DNA of 8,758 bases from an uncultured Eubacterium sp. (lineage in GTDB: Bacteria > Bacillota > Clostridia > Peptostreptococcales > Anaerovoracaceae): NCBI GenBank assembly GCA_900551775.1, contig URXI01000178.1, positions 1-8,758 on the forward strand, given 5' to 3'. The notes under the pieces are model-generated. The model searched no databases. It had not been told where the DNA came from and worked only from the letters and a program-made list of their open reading frames with translations. How positions within the stretch are numbered: the stretch's first letter is position 1; the number at the start of each line of letters is the position of its first letter. Shown here piece by piece: positions 6,678 to 8,758 of this stretch. The position numbers and the translations under genes are program-made.

Positions 6678-7169
6678 ATGAAAAAATTCATTGCTTTTCT
6701 GATCGCTGCGTGTTTAGGCGTGGGTGCAGGAGTGGCCGTATCCGTTTCCTTTCAGGTTACTGGCGTGACAGACAATTCTATGCTGCCATCGTATTCTGAG
6801 GGTGAGACTGTCTTAGTAAATAGAATCGCCTTTCGTGACAGTGAGCCAAAGCGGGGAGACGTGATATTGCTTCCCAATGAGGTCTATGCTGTTACAGGTG
6901 AAGGAAAAGTGATGATGAAGAGGGTGATCGCCGTTCCAGGAGATACGGTTTTGATCACCGCTGGAAAAGTCTATGTAAACAACAAGCCTTTGACAGAAGA
7001 ATATATTTTTACAGAAGGAACCAGTGGAGAGATGGACCAGGTCAAAGTGGATGCGGGGCATGTCTTTGTTCTGGGTGATAATCGCGCTGCCAGCACAGAC
7101 AGCAGAAGCGAAGCTGTGGGGCTGGTCAGCACAGATGATATATTAGGTAAGGTGATTTATAAATGGTAA
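6678..7169 (+). CDS. lepB: Type I signal peptidase, paralog 3 (diverged, short)
   Basis: A third signal peptidase, 163 residues, the most diverged of the three. It starts almost directly with the membrane helix (MKKFIAFLIAACLGVGAG, to about residue 24) and lacks the charged leading helix of its neighbours. The active-site region reads DNSMLPSY with nucleophile Ser34, then PKRGDVILLP (57-66), MKRVIAVPGD with Lys81, and GDNRAASTDSR (133-143). All catalytic parts are intact. Its substrate-side segment (SFQVTGVTDNS) and C-terminus (GKVIYKW) differ from the other two, so its cleavage preference may differ. The ATG directly follows the stop of paralog 2, with GGGAG (6663-6667) 10 bases upstream. 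The 3' end overlaps the smpB start by 7 bases, so translation of the two is probably coupled. Confidence 0.92.
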   Translation: MKKFIAFLIAACLGVGAGVAVSVSFQVTGVTDNSMLPSYSEGETVLVNRIAFRDSEPKRGDVILLPNEVYAVTGEGKVMMKRVIAVPGDTVLITAGKVYVNNKPLTEEYIFTEGTSGEMDQVKVDAGHVFVLGDNRAASTDSRSEAVGLVSTDDILGKVIYKW

Positions 7170-7627
7170 AAAGAGAAAAGAAAATGGTCGCCAACAACAA
7201 AAAGGCGCGCCATGATTATTTTATAGAGGAGATTTATGAAGCGGGCATCGTGCTAACAGGGACGGAGATCAAATCAGTCCGCGCAGGGAAGGTCAGCATC
7301 AAAGAGAGCTACGCCAAGATTGAAAATGGCGAGATGATCGTTTACGGCATGAACATCAGCCCATATGAGCAGGGGAACCGCTTCAATGTGGACCCTTTGC
7401 GGCCGCGGAAGCTGTTGCTACATAAGCAGGAAATCAGGAAGCTGATCGGCTATACGACCATCAAAGGTCTGACGCTGATTCCGCTGAACATGTATATCAA
7501 TGAGGACGGCCGCGCCAAAATGCAGCTTGCGGTGGCACGGGGCAAGAAGAACTACGATAAACGTGACGATATGGCTAAGAAAGATGCGGCCAGAAAGATA
7601 GACCAGGCCATGAAACAGAGATGGTAA
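7163..7627 (+). CDS. smpB: SsrA-binding protein SmpB
   Basis: A small RNA-binding protein that binds the tRNA-like part of tmRNA and brings it to stalled ribosomes for trans-translation. The 154 residues match the family in length and motifs: NKKARHDYFIEE (12-23), TGTEIKSVRAGKVSIKESYA, the middle block NISPYEQGN, and the basic C-terminal tail with ARGKKNYDKRDDMAKKDAAR, which enters the mRNA channel of the ribosome. The ATG at 7163 has AAGGTGA (7149-7155) at a 7-base distance. An ATG at 7184 is possible but has only a purine-rich, weaker site. It overlaps the last signal peptidase gene by 7 bases and ends the tight part of the operon. Its RNA partner ssrA lies about 800 bases downstream on the same strand, a common Gram-positive arrangement. 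Confidence 0.97.
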   Translation: MVKREKKMVANNKKARHDYFIEEIYEAGIVLTGTEIKSVRAGKVSIKESYAKIENGEMIVYGMNISPYEQGNRFNVDPLRPRKLLLHKQEIRKLIGYTTIKGLTLIPLNMYINEDGRAKMQLAVARGKKNYDKRDDMAKKDAARKIDQAMKQRW

Positions 7628-7653
7628 CTTGCATCGACGTGGAGGTATGAACG

Positions 7654-7881
7654 ATGAAGGAAGATTTGAAAAAAGTGCTCAGGCAGACGACGATTACGAT
7701 GACCATTTCCATCTGTGCACTGGTCATGGGCGTGATCTTGATTTTCGTCAATTGGCAGCAGGAAAAGAAGGTGTCCATCGTGGGCATCATCATCGTGATC
7801 GCAATGGTGGTCAACATCATCCCTGCAGTCAAGCGGCGCCGGGAAGTCAAAGAGGAAATCGCCAGGAATCCAAGATTATAG
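7654..7881 (+). CDS. Small two-helix membrane protein
   Basis: An unrecognised 75-residue protein. A short charged N-terminus (KEDLKKVLRQ) is followed by two hydrophobic helices (about 13-33 and 41-57) joined by a polar loop (NWQQEKKVS). The tail is basic (KRRREVKEEIARNPRL). The helix-loop-helix layout and positive ends suggest both termini are cytoplasmic. The ATG at 7654 has an excellent GGAGG (7641-7645) 8 bases upstream, and the gene lies 26 bases after smpB, so it is likely translated from the same transcript. No conserved catalytic residue is apparent. It may be a lineage-specific membrane protein. Function unknown. Confidence 0.75.
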   Translation: MKEDLKKVLRQTTITMTISICALVMGVILIFVNWQQEKKVSIVGIIIVIAMVVNIIPAVKRRREVKEEIARNPRL

Positions 7882-7917
7882 CCTCTTGCGTAACGACAGC
7901 AGGGCATAATGGCCGCC

Positions 7918-8020
7918 GGAACACTCCTTAAACGGCGTAAACTAGCTGTTGGAACTGCTGGAACACTTTTTAAACGGTGTAAACTGGCTTTTGGAACTGC
8001 TAGGACACTTTTTGAACTGC
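7918..8020 (+). repeat. 42-base tandem repeats, two copies plus a decayed third
   Basis: Copy 1 (7918-7959) and copy 2 (7960-8001) match at 37 of 42 positions, both beginning GGAACACT and ending GGAACTGCT. A third copy starts at 8002 (AGGACACTTTTTGAAC) with 13 of its first 16 bases matching, then decays. There are no spacers between copies. Part of the unit (GTGTAAACT, 7977-7985) recurs at 8141-8149. Confidence 0.85.
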
Positions 8021-8308
8021 GCAAGCGGCGCAAATGCCTAAAAAGAAGTGGGCGGGCGCCGTTCTTTGTAAGTTTCTGGGAGAAAAACCGCAGGTTAGGA
8101 CCGAAAAAAAGTGAAAAAATACCACGCTTAAACATATAATGTGTAAACTATGCATGTGTTTTGACGGATTTTTGTCATAAAAACCTTCGGATCGTGGCTT
8201 TCTGCAGCTAATTTGATGTAAATAACTTCCAAATCCGGCGCTGCATTCGCAAAAATCTGCCCAAAGCGCCGTCTGGCACTTTTAGAAATATTTACATGGG
8301 AAATATGG

Positions 8309-8339
8309 TTGACAAATCTCAAAAAGTGAATAATATAAT
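8309..8339 (+). promoter_or_regulatory. Probable promoter of ssrA
   Basis: A perfect TTGACA (8309-8314) is followed by AT-rich DNA with TATAAT at 8334-8339 (19-base spacing) or TAATAT at 8331-8336 (16-base spacing). It is the strongest promoter-like element before ssrA. It would start a precursor about 77 bases upstream of the mature tmRNA 5' end. A second, weaker -10-like CATAAT (8415-8420) lies just before the mature end but has no matching -35. Confidence 0.6.
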
Positions 8340-8347
8340 ATATAGAG

Positions 8348-8390
8348 GTTGTTGGCTCCGCCGATGAGCATCGGAGGACAGAGCAGCAAC
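8348..8390 (+). promoter_or_regulatory. Hairpin in the pre-tmRNA leader
   Basis: GTTGTTG (8348-8354) pairs with CAGCAAC (8384-8390), 7 base pairs with one G-U, enclosing CCGATG (8361-8366) with CATCGG (8369-8374). An alternative inner stem is CTCCG (8356-8360) with CGGAG (8372-8376). The two inner stems exclude each other. It lies between the predicted promoter and the mature tmRNA 5' end, so RNase P would probably remove it. Confidence 0.5.
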
Positions 8391-8422
8391 GCAGTAATTT
8401 CACAAATTAACTAGCATAATAT

Positions 8423-8758
8423 GGGGGTGTAAAGGTTTCGACGGGGGTGTAGAAGCAAGGTAAGCGAGCCGTAGTTGCCAAGTCTACGTTAAAAGTGGCC
8501 GTTTAAATATAAACGCTAAAGAAAAAACAAACTTCGCACCAATGGCAATCGCTGCGTAAGCAGCATTAGCTGTGCGTGTCAGCTCCGGTTCACCTGTAGG
8601 CCGGAAATCTGGCATCGATTATACAGGAAAACTTTGCGCGAGTTCTCGGTAGCGTAAGGGAACAACGAGATAGCTGATTTGACAGCCTGCTGATGGGCGT
8701 TCAGAGAAGCGAAATAACAAATCATTAGCTGCGCTCGGAGAAAGTCTTATGGAAATGC
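8423..8758 (+). ncRNA. ssrA: tmRNA (transfer-messenger RNA), 3' end outside the window
   Basis: The RNA that rescues stalled ribosomes with SmpB: it is charged with alanine like a tRNA, then provides a short reading frame that tags the unfinished protein for degradation. The 5' end GGGGGTGTAAAGGTTTCGACGG has the conserved tRNA-like start with TTTCGAC. Pseudoknot 1 is visible as CGTAG (8470-8474) with CTACG (8484-8488) and GCCA (8477-8480) with TGGC (8496-8499). The resume codon is probably GCT at 8515, 15 bases after the knot. The tag frame runs to TAA at 8557-8559 and reads AKEKTNFAPMAIAA. Structured sequence with the other pseudoknots follows. The 336 bases seen are nearly the full length; the T-arm and the CCA end lie beyond the right edge. 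Confidence 0.95.
8515..8559 (+). other. tmRNA tag-peptide reading frame
   Basis: Fourteen codons from GCT to TAA, encoding AKEKTNFAPMAIAA. The final AIAA is the type of small hydrophobic end read by ClpXP and related proteases. The ending resembles the C. difficile tag (NFAIAA, from memory), while the length matches the B. subtilis tag. The choice of GCT as resume codon rests on its position after pseudoknot 1 and on the frame of the stop. Confidence 0.85.

Larger units (their letters stand above)
7882..8422 (+). other. 540-base stretch without a convincing gene, before ssrA
   Basis: Holds, in order: 42-base tandem repeats (7918 to about 8020); a purine-rich AT stretch around 8086-8120; TATAAT at 8135-8140 with GTGAAA 18 bases before it, which could be a promoter; a GC-rich inverted repeat CGGCGCT (from about 8237) with AGCGCCG (to about 8271); the likely tmRNA promoter (8309-8339); and a hairpin leader (8348-8390). 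Open frames of 76 codons (plus, 7909) and 91 codons (minus, from 8403) exist but lack convincing ribosome sites and look non-coding. No clear intrinsic terminator is visible after the operon. Confidence 0.6.

Noticed and set aside
7918..8043. CRISPR array
   Set aside because: The 42-base units are directly adjacent with no unique spacers, and no cas genes are present.
7575..8135. Minus-strand open frame of 186 codons with 14-residue repeats
   Set aside because: It runs antisense through the end of smpB and the whole two-helix protein gene, and its repeats only mirror the 42-base DNA repeat. No convincing ribosome site was seen.
7909..8139. Plus-strand open frame of 76 codons over the tandem repeats
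   Set aside because: It has only a weak AGGG upstream and an Arg/Lys-rich low-complexity translation that follows from the repeat. Kept as a question in the repeat finding, not as a gene.
8128..8403. Minus-strand open frame of 91 codons before ssrA
   Set aside because: It overlaps the ssrA promoter and leader hairpin, has no clear ribosome site, and has a composition unlike the real genes here.

Overview
The window looks like a chromosomal segment of a low-to-mid GC Gram-positive anaerobe, most likely a member of the Clostridia. Supporting signs are strong purine-rich Shine-Dalgarno sites, a TTG start, a class II fructose-bisphosphate aldolase, single-anchor prokaryotic-type signal peptidases, and a tmRNA tag ending in AIAA like that of clostridial tmRNAs. 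Placement below class level (possibly an Anaerovoracaceae/Family XIII-like lineage) is only a guess. Nothing here looks like a phage, an insertion sequence or a CRISPR array.

Left part (1-3491): the 3' part of an NhaC-family Na+/H+ antiporter gene, closed by a strong hairpin terminator. It is followed by a membrane-bound LuxR-type regulator (about seven membrane segments plus a C-terminal helix-turn-helix) starting at TTG. A shared hairpin terminator separates this from a convergent class II aldolase gene (fba), whose -35/-10 promoter overlaps the last codons of the small gene upstream of it.

Middle part (3472-4600): three small genes I can describe but not name with certainty. A 73-residue protein (minus) and an 87-residue protein (plus) diverge from a short AT-rich spacer. 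A 144-residue single-pass membrane protein (minus) has an outside domain resembling the LysM-like N-terminal part of MltG without the catalytic part.

Right part (4601-8758): a compact plus-strand operon of an S4-domain RluA-family pseudouridine synthase (apparently leaderless), three consecutive type I signal peptidase paralogs, smpB, and a small two-helix membrane protein. A 540-base non-coding stretch follows, with 42-base tandem repeats and a structured leader, and then ssrA (tmRNA), which runs off the right edge. SmpB and tmRNA act together to rescue stalled ribosomes, so the right end is a trans-translation locus joined to a secretion-protease cluster. The most notable items are the triple signal peptidase cassette, the orphan MltG-like protein, the leaderless start, and the repeats plus hairpin leader before ssrA.
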